From Liolophura sinensis (taxonomy: Eukaryota > Mollusca > Polyplacophora > Chitonida > Chitonidae), in the NCBI RefSeq assembly GCF_032854445.1, contig NC_088298.1:607474-671473 (forward strand): a stretch of 64,000 bases of DNA, read 5' to 3'. Below the pieces are notes generated by a model. That model had not been told where the DNA came from. It saw nothing but the letters and a program-made list of their open reading frames with translations, and did not search any database. The translations under genes were made by a program, and so were the position numbers. Each line of letters begins with the position of its first letter. Position 1 is the first letter of the stretch. This document shows positions 33,200 to 44,718 of this stretch, piece after piece.

Positions 33200-34010
33200 G
33201 CTTCAGACTGTGGCTGTCCGTGCTTCATTGTTTGAAACAATCACATTATGTTCAGTGTATATTCCTCCTAACATTTCTTTCTCAGCTTTGCAGTTACATA
33301 ATTTAAAAGAGCAATTGCCAAAACCTTTTATAATAATGGGAGATTTTAATTCCCATAACCCCCTTTGGGGCAGTAATACCATAAATTAAAAGGGCAAGAT
33401 AATGGAAGACTTGTTATCGAAGGAGGAACAGTGTTATTTCAATGACGGTTCTAATACCTATTTACATCCGGGTAATGGCACTTATTCTGCTATCGATCTC
33501 ACTATCACAGATCCATCACTTCTCCTTGATTTTTCTTTGTGGTAGTGACCATTTTCCTATAATCCCTAGAGCATATCACTTCTAATTCTTTAGAACGTGT
33601 AGCTAGGTGGAAATTCGATAAAGCAGATTGGATCACTTTTGAGATGTTTTGTAAGGCTGATATCACCTCAGAAGCTCTCAATGTAGCAGATGATCCTATA
33701 TTAAAATTTAATGAGCTTGTTTCACAAGCGGCTGACAGAACTATCCCTAACACCTCGACAAATCCCAAATCCAAAAGTAAACCCTGGTATGATAAGGACT
33801 GTCGCTAAGTCATTAAGGACCACAAAAAGTCCGAGGGGAATTTTAATATATGTCATAATGATAATAACTTAAACCAGGTTCGTATTTTTAGAGCTAAGGC
33901 CCACCGATTACTCAAGTCCAAGAGACGATCTTGTTGGCGGAACTTTGTTTCAGTCATTACGTCAAAAACACCCAGGCGTAACACCCATTCTAGAATATTG
34001 TTCAGAAGCT
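33200..34010 (+). pseudogene. LINE endonuclease (AP-type) remnant and linker
   Basis: In shifting frames: SVYIPPN, FIIMGDFNSHNPLWGS (catalytic Asp/Asn of the AP endonuclease family) and YSAIDLTITDPSL (the SDH region, here SAID). The N-terminal half of the endonuclease is absent. A linker to RT follows with KSKPWYDKDC, typical of I/Jockey elements. A stop at 33388 and frameshifts. Confidence 0.75.
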
Positions 34011-34011
34011 T

Positions 34012-35258
34012 ATGGGCAAAAATAATAAAGCCAAAGTCCAGCATTTGAAAGATGCAGATTATATATTAACCTCTCTATCTGATATGGCAAATAAATTAGC
34101 TGAGACAATTTCTAAGAAATCTTCTTCTGAGAACTATACTAAAAAATTCCAACATATTAAAAACCAGGAGAAAGTTAAGTTGCCCATTTCTTCTAAAAAT
34201 TTAGAAGATTATAATCGCCCTTTTAATATCGAGGACCTTAAAACTGCATTAAAAAAGGCCCACGATACTGCTTGTGGCCCTGATAACGTATATTATAAGT
34301 TTCTGAATCATTTGCCACCTGAGCCACTGGAGATTGTTTTGGTCTTGCTTAATGATATTTGGATGACTGGTAATTCTCCACCGTCATGGAGGAAGGCGTG
34401 TATTATCCCGGTCCCTAAACCGGGTAAGGATCGTACTGGTCCATAGCTCTTACCAGCTGTGTCTGTAAGACTATGGAACGGATGATTAATGATAGACTTG
34501 TTTGGTTCCTTGAAACCAACAAGTTACTCTCTAATATTCAATGCGGTTTTTGTCAAGGTAGATCCACTATGGATCACCTTGTTCGATTCGAAACTTTTAT
34601 TCGCGATGGCTTCATCAATAACGAACATGTGGTGTCCATATTTTTTGACCTTGAAAAGGCCTACGATACCACATGGAAATATGGTATTTTAAAAGACCTC
34701 GCGGATGTGGGACTTAAAGGTCCATTACCTATATTTATATCACATTTTTTATCTGATCGTCAGTTTAAGGTACGGGTTGGGTTCATTCTTTCTGACTCTT
34801 ATGAGCAGGAAATGAGTCTACCCCAGAGCAGCATTCTATCACCAACTCTGTTCAGCATAAAAATAAATAGCCTAGCCAAAACGTGAACATCTGGCACAGA
34901 GGGTTCTTTATACGTGGATGATTTCCTTATATCCTACCGAGCTAAGAATATGAATAATATCGAAAGTCAGTTGCAGCTTTGTCTCAATAAAATCGACAAA
35001 TGGGCATCTGAAAACGGCTTTAGATTTTCAACGTCTAAAACCGTCGGTATGCATTTTTGTAACAAACGGAAATTTCATCTTGATCCCGAGCTTAACTTTT
35101 GTGGTGAACAGGTTAAAATTGTAGGAGAAATTAAATTTTTAGATATAATATTTGATAGTAAACTATCTTTTATACCTCACAGTAAAATGCTTAAAGCTAA
35201 ATGTACAAAGGCTCTCGATATAATTAGGGTCGTGTCTAAGCACCGATTGGGGTGCTGA
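34012..35258 (+). pseudogene. LINE reverse transcriptase
   Basis: Three frames: 34012-34446 (ACGPDNVYYKFLNHLPPEPL, KACIIPVPKPGKD), 34473-34886 (CGFCQGRSTMDHLVRFE, FFDLEKAYDTTW with a catalytic Asp, LPQSSILSPTLFSIKINSL) and 34914-35258 (active site SLYVDDFLI at about 34905-34930, then WASENGFRFSTSKTVGM). The YVDD box is intact, but a stop at 34443 and frameshifts at 34884 and 35255 separate the pieces. Confidence 0.85.
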
Positions 35259-35292
35259 CCGATCAGTTTTACTTAATTTATATCGTTCTCTG

Positions 35293-36258
35293 GTGAGGTC
35301 TAAATTGGACTATGGATCCATTATTTACGATTCCGCTAGGAAGTCGTATATTAAGATGTTGGATCCTGTTCATCACCAAGGTTTGAGACTCAGCCTTGGT
35401 GCTTTTAAAACCTCACCAGTAAAAAGTTTATACGTGGAGGCAAATGAGTCTTCTTTATATAACCGACGTGTAAAACTTAGCCTTCAATATGCTACAAAGC
35501 TTAAAGCACATCCTACAAACCCTGCCTACGACTGTGTTTTCAATCAGTTATATGTAGACAACTATACTAAATGTCCTAACATGATCCCTTCGTTCGGTCT
35601 TCGCATCCGGGACCATATTGTGGGAGCTAACATCAAGGTGGAGGATATAGCTCCGGTGTCTTTTCCGGAGTCTCCTCTATGGTTCCTTCCACAACCTAAA
35701 CTAATATTTGATTTAAGTAAATGTAATAAATCAAATACAAATCCTCTAATAATTCAGCAAGGTTTTGCTAAAATCAAGGTTGATTGTATGGATTATAAAT
35801 TTATATATACTGACGGGTCAAAGGATGGGGACACGGTTGCGGCCGTCAGAGCAGCGGGTCACTTCTCTTCGTCTGCCACCTTCATCTTCTATCTTTTCTG
35901 CAGAGGCCAGGGCTATACTCCTGACCTTATGATATGTTTGCTCTGGGCATGCCCAGAGGGCAGTGATATGCAGCGACTCGCTGTCTTGCCTTTTCAGAAT
36001 AATAAATTTAAAAATCCATTGATACTTGAGGTAATAGCCAAACACCGAAAACTAATTAAAAGAGGTAAAGATATTATATTCTGTTGGATACCAAGTCACA
36101 CTGGTATCCATAGAAACACAGTAGCGGACAGGGAAGCAAAGGCTGCCCTATATAAACCTGTATCTCAGGTTAAAAGATCCACCGTAAACTGCATGTCATC
36201 CATCCTGTCATTGGCTACAATGTCTATACTTGTCAAATGTCTCGCAGAGACCAAGTAG
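35293..36258 (+). pseudogene. LINE C-terminal part with RNase H
   Basis: 321 residues: the post-RT thumb region (SKLDYGSIIYDSARKSY) then an RNase H domain, KFIYTDGSKDGDTVAA with the first catalytic Asp, a damaged middle where a different sequence is in frame, and WIPSHTGIHRNTVADREAKAA, the last motif. The middle of RNase H (about 35850-35990) appears altered or partly replaced. A C-terminal CCHC-like remnant may lie at 36260-36400. Confidence 0.8.
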
Positions 36259-36713
36259 TTTTAACGAGGTGTCGTGTCGGGCATTCTCATCTGACACACA
36301 ATTCCATCTTAGATGGGAGCAGTGCTCCCGAGTGTGTTGGATGTGATACACAATCTGGCATCAAACATATCTTGGTTGACTGTAAACGTTACCTATGTTA
36401 GGCAAAGGTTCTACATAGTCAACTCTATATATGATTTATTTGACGGCATCGCTGGCGATGTTGTCATAAGTTATTTAAGGCCATTGGCCTGTATCATAAA
36501 ATATAATTTTTAATTGTCATAAATACTCATAGATAAACAGTTATATACATATAGATTTATACATGTACTATAATCCTGGTTTTCTAGTTTTAACTTATTT
36601 TTCTTTTATAGGATTTTAAACATGTCTGTGCTTCTTGTTTTGCTTTGCTTTTGATGTTCATATTATCATATCGAAAACCTTAACCGTCTCGCGTTTTCAC
36701 CTTGTTCTCGCCA

Positions 36714-36752
36714 CGATATGGCTGAAATATTGCCGATGTGGCGTTAAGCCAT
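36714..36752 (+). repeat. Mollusc LINE/SINE shared 3' tail
   Basis: CGATATGGCTGAAATATTGC followed by CGATGTGGCGTTAAGCC. I recognise this as a tail word common at the 3' end of several mollusc retroelements; LINE machinery reads such tails to prime reverse transcription, and SINEs often copy them. It directly follows the LINE coding region. Confidence 0.55.
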
Positions 36753-36770
36753 AATTATTCTTTTATTCAT

Positions 36771-37500
36771 TTTGATCAGGATTTTTTTTGTAGTTAGTCA
36801 TCAAAAAACCTAGAAATTTGTGAACAAGATACGCCAAAACTTTATGGGCTGATCTCTATTAAGACTGCAGAACAATAGCGAGGTGTATATGTGAAAGTTC
36901 AACTGATATTATAAGCTTACAATGCTGAATGTTGGACCAGGAAAAGTCTGGATATGTACTCTTTGTTTAAATAATTTTTGTTTCTTACTGCTTAAAAATA
37001 AAAACACAGTCACCTGTGATGTAAAATTGACAGTCTGTATGTCATTTTATATTTTATATGAAAAGATTTGGAAAAAACAGCTTTTATCTTAGTTACAGGC
37101 TTGCAGTATGTCCTCAAAGTCTTGATTGAAAAGTTTGAAAGGAAAAGATAGCACAAAAATAATGTTAATCTAACAAAATTTTGTAACGCGTCTCATAAAT
37201 ACTCAGGCGCCAGCACTGTCCTGTTCGACTGAACATGTAGTTGGACTTTAAGCTCCTCAGTGGTTGGAAGTAATATTATACAGCTTTGTAGTATTATTTC
37301 GAACCAATGTAACAGCTATCTGTGATATTAGTCTCAGATGTTATTCATAACGCTGTCTGTGTCTAATTCCCGGTGGCCGGTATCAGAGGATGCCGGGGAA
37401 ACGTGCACTTTTGTTTTCCCATTGGCTTACAGATCTCAGAGTTATCAGCAGGTTCACCATATGCCAAGATCAAGTCAATTTATATGTAGTGTAGCTATTG
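36771..37500. other. No gene seen
   Basis: AT-rich spacer after the LINE. I could not find the missing 3' part of the interrupted transposase-like gene here. Confidence 0.4.
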
Positions 37501-38029
37501 CTTACTTTTCTATTATTGCGACCTTGCCAAAATCACAAAAGAATCAACTTAAAAGAAGCAATTATCCAGATTCTCCCTTGCCAGTTCATGAGGCATTTAC
37601 AAACACAGAAGGTATAACCTTACATATAAACTATGCCAAAATTGTTTGAAAAGCTTATACCCATTTTTCGTGATACTGTATACTTGTAACAGTCATAGTT
37701 CAAAGTAAAGATTTCCCTTTTGTGCCTATTGAAACTGTCACCATTCTTTCACTTTAAACTGATCAGGTAGAAGATATTTCTGTGTTCTGGGAATCACGTT
37801 ATGGTAAAATGACAGATTTTGGTTTCTCTAATCTGAAAATCTAAATATGAACAATTTATAGACAATCACCAAACACTTTAAAAAATGTGACTTTAAAGTG
37901 TTCCCACTCCCCAGTCACAACAATTAAGGTAAATATCATTCCTTGCCATCTTTTTCTTTTCTTTTCTGCTTTTGCTATGAATTACTTGGCAGTTAGTCAC
38001 TGGAATAAAACATGATAGTTTTTACTTGT

Positions 38030-38335
38030 TAAAAACTGTTCCAGTTTTTAAATGTTTTTTTGTGGAATGATGGTTTTCTTACTGGTTAACCCTCAGGCAA
38101 AGCTGTAAACATTTGTATGAATATACATTTTCTGTATGTTAAGGTGGCCAGGTGCTTAATAGAGCATATCAACTGGCTAGGATGGTAGGGCCTTTTTGTT
38201 CTGGTACAACTATGTGTATCCCACTAGAGAAAGTCTAAGCTCTTTGTTATCTACTGTTTCAGTATTTTTAAGGTGCATCTGCTATGATATTCCCATAACA
38301 TATTTTTTTACTCCAGAAACATCTGGAAGGGCAAC
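38030..38335 (+). repeat. Exon/intron tandem duplication, copy 1
   Basis: Shares with 38765-39140 the words TGTGGAATG, ACTGGTTAACCCTCAG, ATATCAACTGGCTAGG, GGTACAACTATGTGTATCCC and TATGATATTCCCATAACA. Copy 1 lacks the about 110-base exon body that copy 2 keeps between CAAAGCTG and GTAAGCATTTG. Confidence 0.8.
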
Positions 38336-38764
38336 TGTCCCTTTGGATATGCCTACTTGTGATTGGACCACAGGAAGTGGAGTTGGTCTTGCACTAAATG
38401 AAGGCTCGGACTCATGTCTTCAAGGTAAAGACTAACGCTGGATCATAGGTTTGGGCAGTTTTATGAACTGTTTGTTACTTTCATGGTATTAATATATTTC
38501 ATGTTGCTGTTATGAGGACTGTCATCTAAAAATGTTCCCACAAAACCATTCTCTGCAGGCCCGTTTCATCATACGTTAAAAACCGTATTTCTGATCACAG
38601 GCTAAAAACATACGACCATTTTACAAACCCATACCTTGTCTTACTGTGTACCAACTAGTAAAACTTGAAAGTTAGGCTTATGAGTTAGCATTTTTGATTT
38701 AAATCTGTAAGTGACATGTTTCTCTGGCTCCCAGACTCGTGCGTCCCATGTTAGGTACTGTTTC

Positions 38765-39140
38765 AATGTTTGTCATGTTTTTGTGGAATGGTCAAGTTTT
38801 CTTTACTGGTTGACCCTCAGACAAAGCTGGAAAAGTGACTGAAGATGTGAAAACTCCTGCATATGAGAAATAGACTGGAGATGTTGGTCTGACGCAGATT
38901 ACCAGTTCTGATAAATGTATTGAAGGTAAGCATTTGTATGAACAGATATTCTCTGTATGTTTACATGGTCAAGTGCTTGATATAGCATATCAACTGGCTA
39001 GGGTGGTAAGACCTTTCTGGTGTGGTACAACTATGTGTATCCCACTAGGGAAGTCTAAGCTTTTTGTTACCCACTGTCTCATTCTTTTTAGTTGCATCTG
39101 GTATGATATTCCCATAACAATTTTTTACTTCAGAAACCAT
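38765..39140 (+). repeat. Exon/intron tandem duplication, copy 2
   Basis: The second copy of the unit, with exon 38821-38925 between a CAG acceptor and a GTAAGC donor. The exon has an in-frame TAG (GAGAAATAG). The downstream acceptor (CTTCAG at about 39133) is followed at once by a 21-C run instead of the exon sequence seen after copy 1. Confidence 0.8.
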
Positions 39141-39141
39141 G

Positions 39142-39162
39142 CCCCCCCCCCCCCCCCCCCCC
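39142..39162. repeat. 21-C homopolymer
   Basis: Twenty-one consecutive C. It lies exactly where the duplicated unit should continue into its exon, so it either replaced sequence or marks a collapsed or poorly sequenced stretch. It could form an i-motif or, on the other strand, a quadruplex. Confidence 0.95.
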
Positions 39163-42100
39163 TATGATTAATTGTTACGGTCATGTTCTATAAAAGTGAC
39201 CAAGTTATTAAAGTGTTTGCTTCAAAGTCCCGAGATCAAACCGGGTTAGTTCTGTTACCAAATACTTTAAAAATGGTATTTGTTGCAACCTTTGATTGGG
39301 TTAGACTAATGGAACAGGAGCAGATGACTGATAAATCTTCAAGTATGACATAAATCCTAGCATCTAAAGGATGAATTTTCTGCTTAATAGTTAGAGAGGC
39401 CAGAGCAGATCTGGAGAATCTTTTTGTTAGAAATCTTTCATCAAAATGCTCACCAATGTATAAATTTTCTTGAGTGAAACAAATAAATACATGTAAATTA
39501 ATCAATACTGTTTAGTAAAACACATATGGATTCATCATTGACGAACCCTGATTTAAGATGGGTTATGACTTCCCACTGAATTCGACCTTTGTAGAAGCAT
39601 CGCCATACAGCAGTGTTTCTCAGGATGATTCGGATTTTGTGCCCGACTCTGTTGACGAGTGCTCAAGCGATAGCTCTGAAGTCTTCTTCATGCTAGTAAG
39701 TGTTATTTTTGCATATAGGGCTGTGTCTCTTCACTTCCGTCAGCAAACTGGATGTAGGTCACTAACTAATTAAGAAGCACGACTCCTAATTTAAACACAA
39801 GTACATTTGGTGTCAGTTCCACCCTATATGTACTTGTATGTCAGACGTGGGAAAGGTTGTTAGTAACTTTCCAAATGTCAGTGATTTACTGCAGCACCCT
39901 GCTTTCCTTCACCCATAAAACTAAACATCTTTGCATAAATGATTATGGTGCTGAACATAATTGTAGTTGAAGCTGGCAAATCTGTTTTTTTTAATCTTTG
40001 TTGAAACATCCCTTCACATGCAAATTATTGTGATTGGTTGACATGTTCATGAGCTGTATTTATCATAATGCTGGGTGCAGAGTTAGAATGTGTTTTAACA
40101 AATTTTATTGCAGAGCCCAATTCCGGTAGGCGTAAGAGCTGCTAACAATCCTCACCAAGCTACATTCCCAGGTAACCATTTGGCCGAGTTGTTTATTCTT
40201 TATGTATTATATGCTCGTTTTCTGTGCGAATGCATGTTTTCTCTCTCCACTCATTGGTCAGGGCTTCTCATTTTTCTCCTCTTTTTGCTAACTGGGCATG
40301 CTAATAGCGTTACAGGTAACGTCAACACTTCAGGAATTATTTGAAAGATTAACTAAATGTATAAGTCACAGCCAGTTTATTTTACTTCTGTATGATGTTT
40401 TTGTTCTTTAAGCAATCCTTAAAACTACATAAAGAGATCTGCAAGAACTAGAAAGCAATAAAATGTTGGACAGCACAATTATGTTCATTATCAGTCTGTC
40501 AGTGTTTTCCATTTGTATACACTTTCTATGTTGCAAAATGTGTTATTTCCATTTCCTGACAGCACAACTGGGATTTTTGAGTCCAAGGTAAGCAGCATTA
40601 TCATATTAATAGGTTTCTTCATAACTGATGAGCCGTAAGAAAGGTTTTACTGTTATGTGCAAAACATTGGTGAAATAATACTTGTGGGTTTAAATCAAGA
40701 GACCTCAGATTCATTGCAAACTTTTATGACAGTTTAAAAACTAAGGGTTTCGTGGCTGCATGGGTATACTGTCATCTGCAGCCATAATGGAATACCTGGC
40801 TGTTTCTGTAGTTGAACCTGAGGTAAAAATAAAGGTTCACAGTCCCACACTGTTTATGCTTCATTTACGTATTATTTTTAAAACAATTATTTTTTTTATC
40901 TCCTTAGTTCTCGCCTTTTATTGCCTTGTTATGTTTGACCTTTTCTGGCATTTTGTGACCTCCACTCACTTCCTCCCTTTATACGACACACACAAGCACA
41001 TACCAACAGGTTTGTTGTCCTTTCAGCAGTTTTTTTTTCATTGAATATTGTTACATACAATTGATTTTTTTCTCTGCAGTTATATAGCAGTATTTGCACT
41101 GGTCATATACACACATTTTATGTTCAGTTTCAGGTGTCAAGAAAGGGCCAAAGAGGGTATATGATAAGTGCCAGGCATTTAGAAGGGTGCCATAAAGAAC
41201 AGCTGCAAGTGGCACAAGCTTTTGCATCAAAGGGCAAAAACGCTTTATTAAGCAATTGCGTCTGAAGGGCAACTTTGAACGCAAAATAGCAGTTTTAGCC
41301 AAAGGCAAAGGTGAACTCATAGTTGTACGTCGTGGAAAGAAGTGTACTCCAAACTCTGACTATCTCATTTGCAAGTTTTGCTTGGGTGTCTATTCTAAGA
41401 AGGAATTATGGAAGCACGTTGGCTGTTTCGATTACAGAACATTTGACTGTGAAGAAATTGACGTAGATGCGGTGAAGAGTGGGAAGTGGCTATTACTCGG
41501 ATCAGTTTGCCCGCGTTATGAACAAAAAGACTTTATAAAGTTTGTCTTATGCACACTTCAAGATGATATCATTTCTGAAGTCATTAGAAAGGACAGTTTC
41601 ATTCTACAACTACGAAATTGTAAATTGTAAAAACTGGGCACAAACGAAGCTCATGTTGTAAGGGAAGAGCTTCGACTGGCAACTCCTGGAACTGACAGAT
41701 AAACCGATGACATTTATTTCGGATTTCTTAATCCCAGGCTACTTTGATGTCCTTCTCCGCTGTAAGGAACATTTGTATTCGAGCAATAAAGCGTTCATTA
41801 ACTGGTGCCGTACAGTTCGAGAAACGCGAAACTGTTGCCCTCAAAATGGGGCAGGTGTTAAAAAAACTAATATGTCTGAAAGAGGGTTGGGCCATTCGGA
41901 ACAAGAAAGTCGACGCTAAAGAAGTGGCAGGGGATTTACTCAAGCTTCAGAGAGAGAGTGGTGTGACAGAGTCAATGCCCCCGCTTTTCAAACACTTCAA
42001 GAGAGGAAATACAACAGCACTGAACTTCTTCCTCTCACTGAAGATTTTCAAAAGCTTAAGACATACATATAATAGCAACTTGTATTTTTGAGCCCTATAT

Positions 42101-42610
42101 TATAGCGTTGTTGTTGTCATGGTAACTTAAATTGCATCGTGCTAATCAAGATCATGTTAAATGAGAACTTATTTTCTGAAATTTGCTGTTTCTTGGCTTT
42201 TTATTATGCTAATGTTCTCTACATTCAGACTGCATCACTTCCAGATCATTGGAAAACAAAATCGAAAAGTTCGAGTAGTCCTGACAAAAGACATGGTGGG
42301 TTACTTTGGCCAATCAGAGGAGGTTTGCTATAACACTTTCTGATAACCCCTTCTTATTTGCCAGTGGTGGTAGATCTCACCTGAAGACAGCCGAGGCTAT
42401 CAAACTGGCCACACGGGAGGCTGGTTTGGTGCATCCAGAATTGATTACAAGCGCAAAGCGTCGAAAGTGTATGACTACCGTTTCTCAGGTAAGTACGACT
42501 CCAATCACTCACTGGGTGGACAAATCATTTTTACATGATATTTACTTCATGCCAGTTTTATATTACAACAAGCCGAAGGAGCACACAATGAAAGAAACTC
42601 TGATTTTTTA

Positions 42611-44109
42611 TATAAACTACCAGGCAAAAGAAAGGTTTCACCGTATTTTTTGTCATAAAAAAGTAAAACCGCGGTTCCGGGTTTGATTCTAAGCAGGACT
42701 TAGTGTATGACTGCATCGTTTCCTCTACCAGAACGCATCGTCACGAACGCAGCAATTGGAATTGTGAAATTGCGACCACATGAAAAACGTCCTTTTGAGG
42801 CATGGCTCGTGATGCACGTGCGGTAATGTTGCATAAATACTCTTGTTCGAAAGAGCAGACATTCAGTGACCGAAAAAACAACAACAGTACGCCAAGACTT
42901 ACGCAAGCGCAACGAGACCAGGCCATCGGTATGTCCGCCATGGGAGTCTCGCAACGTCATATTGCAAGAACGTTCAACTGCAGCCAAACCACCATCAGGA
43001 GGTTGTTGATACGCTATCAGCAGACAGGCTAGACCCAAGACAGACCCAGATCGGGAAGACCGAGGGTAACAACTGCGGCTGAAGATCGCTACATCCGGCA
43101 GATCCACCTCCGAAACCGATTCGGCACGGCTACGTCAACAGCGGCGACGGTACTAGGCCATGTCATCAGCCCCAGAACAACACTGCATCGTCTTCGTTCA
43201 GCTGGTTTACGACCTTACCGCCCCTTCTGTGGGATGGCAGCGACGTGACTGCGCGAGAGTACTGTTTACAGACAAGAGCAAGTTCTGTCTATTCAGAAAC
43301 GATGGCAGAGTTCGAGTTTTCCGACGAAGAGGCGAGCGTCTCGCGCTAAACTGCGTAAGAGAGGTTTATCCGTTTGGAGGCGGAGGCGTCATAGTTTGGG
43401 GAGGGATTTGTGACCAAATGAAGACGTAGCTGGTTATTGTGCGAGGTAATCTGACTGGCCAGCGATATGTTGATGAGGTACTGAGACCTGTCGTCGTTCC
43501 TTTCCTCCAACGACAGCCAAGAGGATCGATCTTGCAACACGACAACGCAAGACCTCACACTGTCCGCATTGTTACAGACTACCTCGAGACCGCAAACGTC
43601 ATCGTGTTGCCCTGGCCAGCCAACTCACCAGACATAAACCCCATTGAGCATCTCTGGGATCACCTTGACCGCCGTTTGAGACAGCTGGTGCCTCCTCCAA
43701 CTAACCAACAGGAACTTGAGCAAGCTCTGTTAAACATATGGAACGTTATCCCTGTTGACGTCATCCGGCGACTGACGACGTCAATGCGGAGGCGTGTGCT
43801 TGCTTGCATTGATGCCCAGGGTGGCCACACTCGCTACTGATGACCGTAGTCCTTCATTTCTGTGGATACTGTGACTTTACATGCATTTGCCAGTTAACTT
43901 TACATTTGTGTATTTTTTTCTTCTGACCCATTATCTCTTTCATTGTGTTTTGTGCCCAATTGAATGCCAATATTTTAAAGCCTTTTTGAGAGAATATTTC
44001 ACAATGATTCCTATTTATAAACCAATCTTCTTAATTCTTATATCTGCCTTTGTTTTTGTTTTATGGGCTCAAGAAGTGGGTGAAACCTTTCTTTTGCCTG
44101 GTAGTTTAT
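42611..44109 (+). mobile_element. Tc1/mariner transposon 2, inside an intron
   Basis: Terminal inverted repeats of about 30 bases: TATAAACTACCAGGCAAAAG at 42611 and its reverse complement ending at 44109. 1.5 kb. It lies between exons 42229-42488 and 44719-44915 of the recombinase-like gene. A 48-bp direct repeat lies just outside each end (42561-42608 and 44107-44154, overlapping the right terminal bases). Confidence 0.9.
42802..43840 (+). pseudogene. Tc1-like transposase (DD34E), broken
   Basis: Helix-turn-helix: LTQAQRDQAIGMSAMGVSQR and IARTFNCSQTTIRRLL. An in-frame TAG at 43030-43032 interrupts the GRP linker (RPRSGRPRVTT follows in the same frame). Catalytic domain: VLFTDKSKFCLF, LQHDNARPHT and SPDINPIEHLWDHL, 34 residues between the second Asp and the Glu; ends AQGGHTRY at 43840. 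Frameshifts at about 43160 and a stop at 43427-43429. The start may be upstream of 42802. Confidence 0.9.
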
Positions 44110-44718
44110 TACAACAAGCCGAAGGAGCACACAATGAAAGAAGCTCTGATTTTTAGGTGAATATCTGAACATCACACATGGGAAAGTTTGGTGGTTATGG
44201 TCATTTACAAGGCTTATGTAGGTGGACTTCTGTATTTTGAGCAGATCATCCAGCAACATCCTATATATCATATACATACAGCCACAATATATCTCAAAGC
44301 AGTCCTACAGAGCACAACACAAAATGATCAGTCCATTCATTACATATAATATAGGATGCAAAAAGCGCCATTTTGATAACAAGATGGTCAGTGATAAAGT
44401 CTGGATGTTAACGTGTATACTAGTGATAATAAGATTTCGTTGCACATATTTTGTGAAATATGTGCAATGCAATGGCTTGAAAACAATTCAGAATGTTGGA
44501 AAACATTAAGCTCTCATCAAGATATATATTTGTGCATTTGGTTTTACTATTGTAGTACATGTAGAAATAATTTGTTATATTTATCAGTTAAAGCTACAGT
44601 GGTAACACCCAGTTTTTTTCCTATAGACTCTTCAAGGACAGAAACTATCAATGCGTCATGTGGATAGCATCTGATATAGTGGAACATGTTTGTATAGCAC
44701 TGGTTGTGTTATTTTAAG
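44110..44718. other. Remainder of intron
   Basis: Holds the right copy of the 48-bp repeat and otherwise AT-rich sequence without a gene, up to the acceptor before 44719. Confidence 0.45.

Larger units (their letters stand above)
33116..36770 (+). mobile_element. Non-LTR retrotransposon (I/Nimb-like), 5' truncated, decayed
   Basis: Order: endonuclease remnant, RT, RNase H, then a 3' tail (36714-36752) that ends in GGCGTTAAGCCATAATTATTC. RNase H after RT is a feature of the I group (I, Nimb, Loa types). The 5' end abuts a run of A in the preceding gene. CATTTTGAATCA on the left (33102-33113) and CATTTTGATCA on the right (about 36766-36777) may be an imperfect target duplication. Net 3.65 kb against the usual 5-6 kb. 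Confidence 0.8.

Noticed and set aside
36771-37500. Continuation of the transposase-like gene after the LINE
   Set aside because: No frame here shows the expected C-terminal motifs, so the 3' part is treated as absent.
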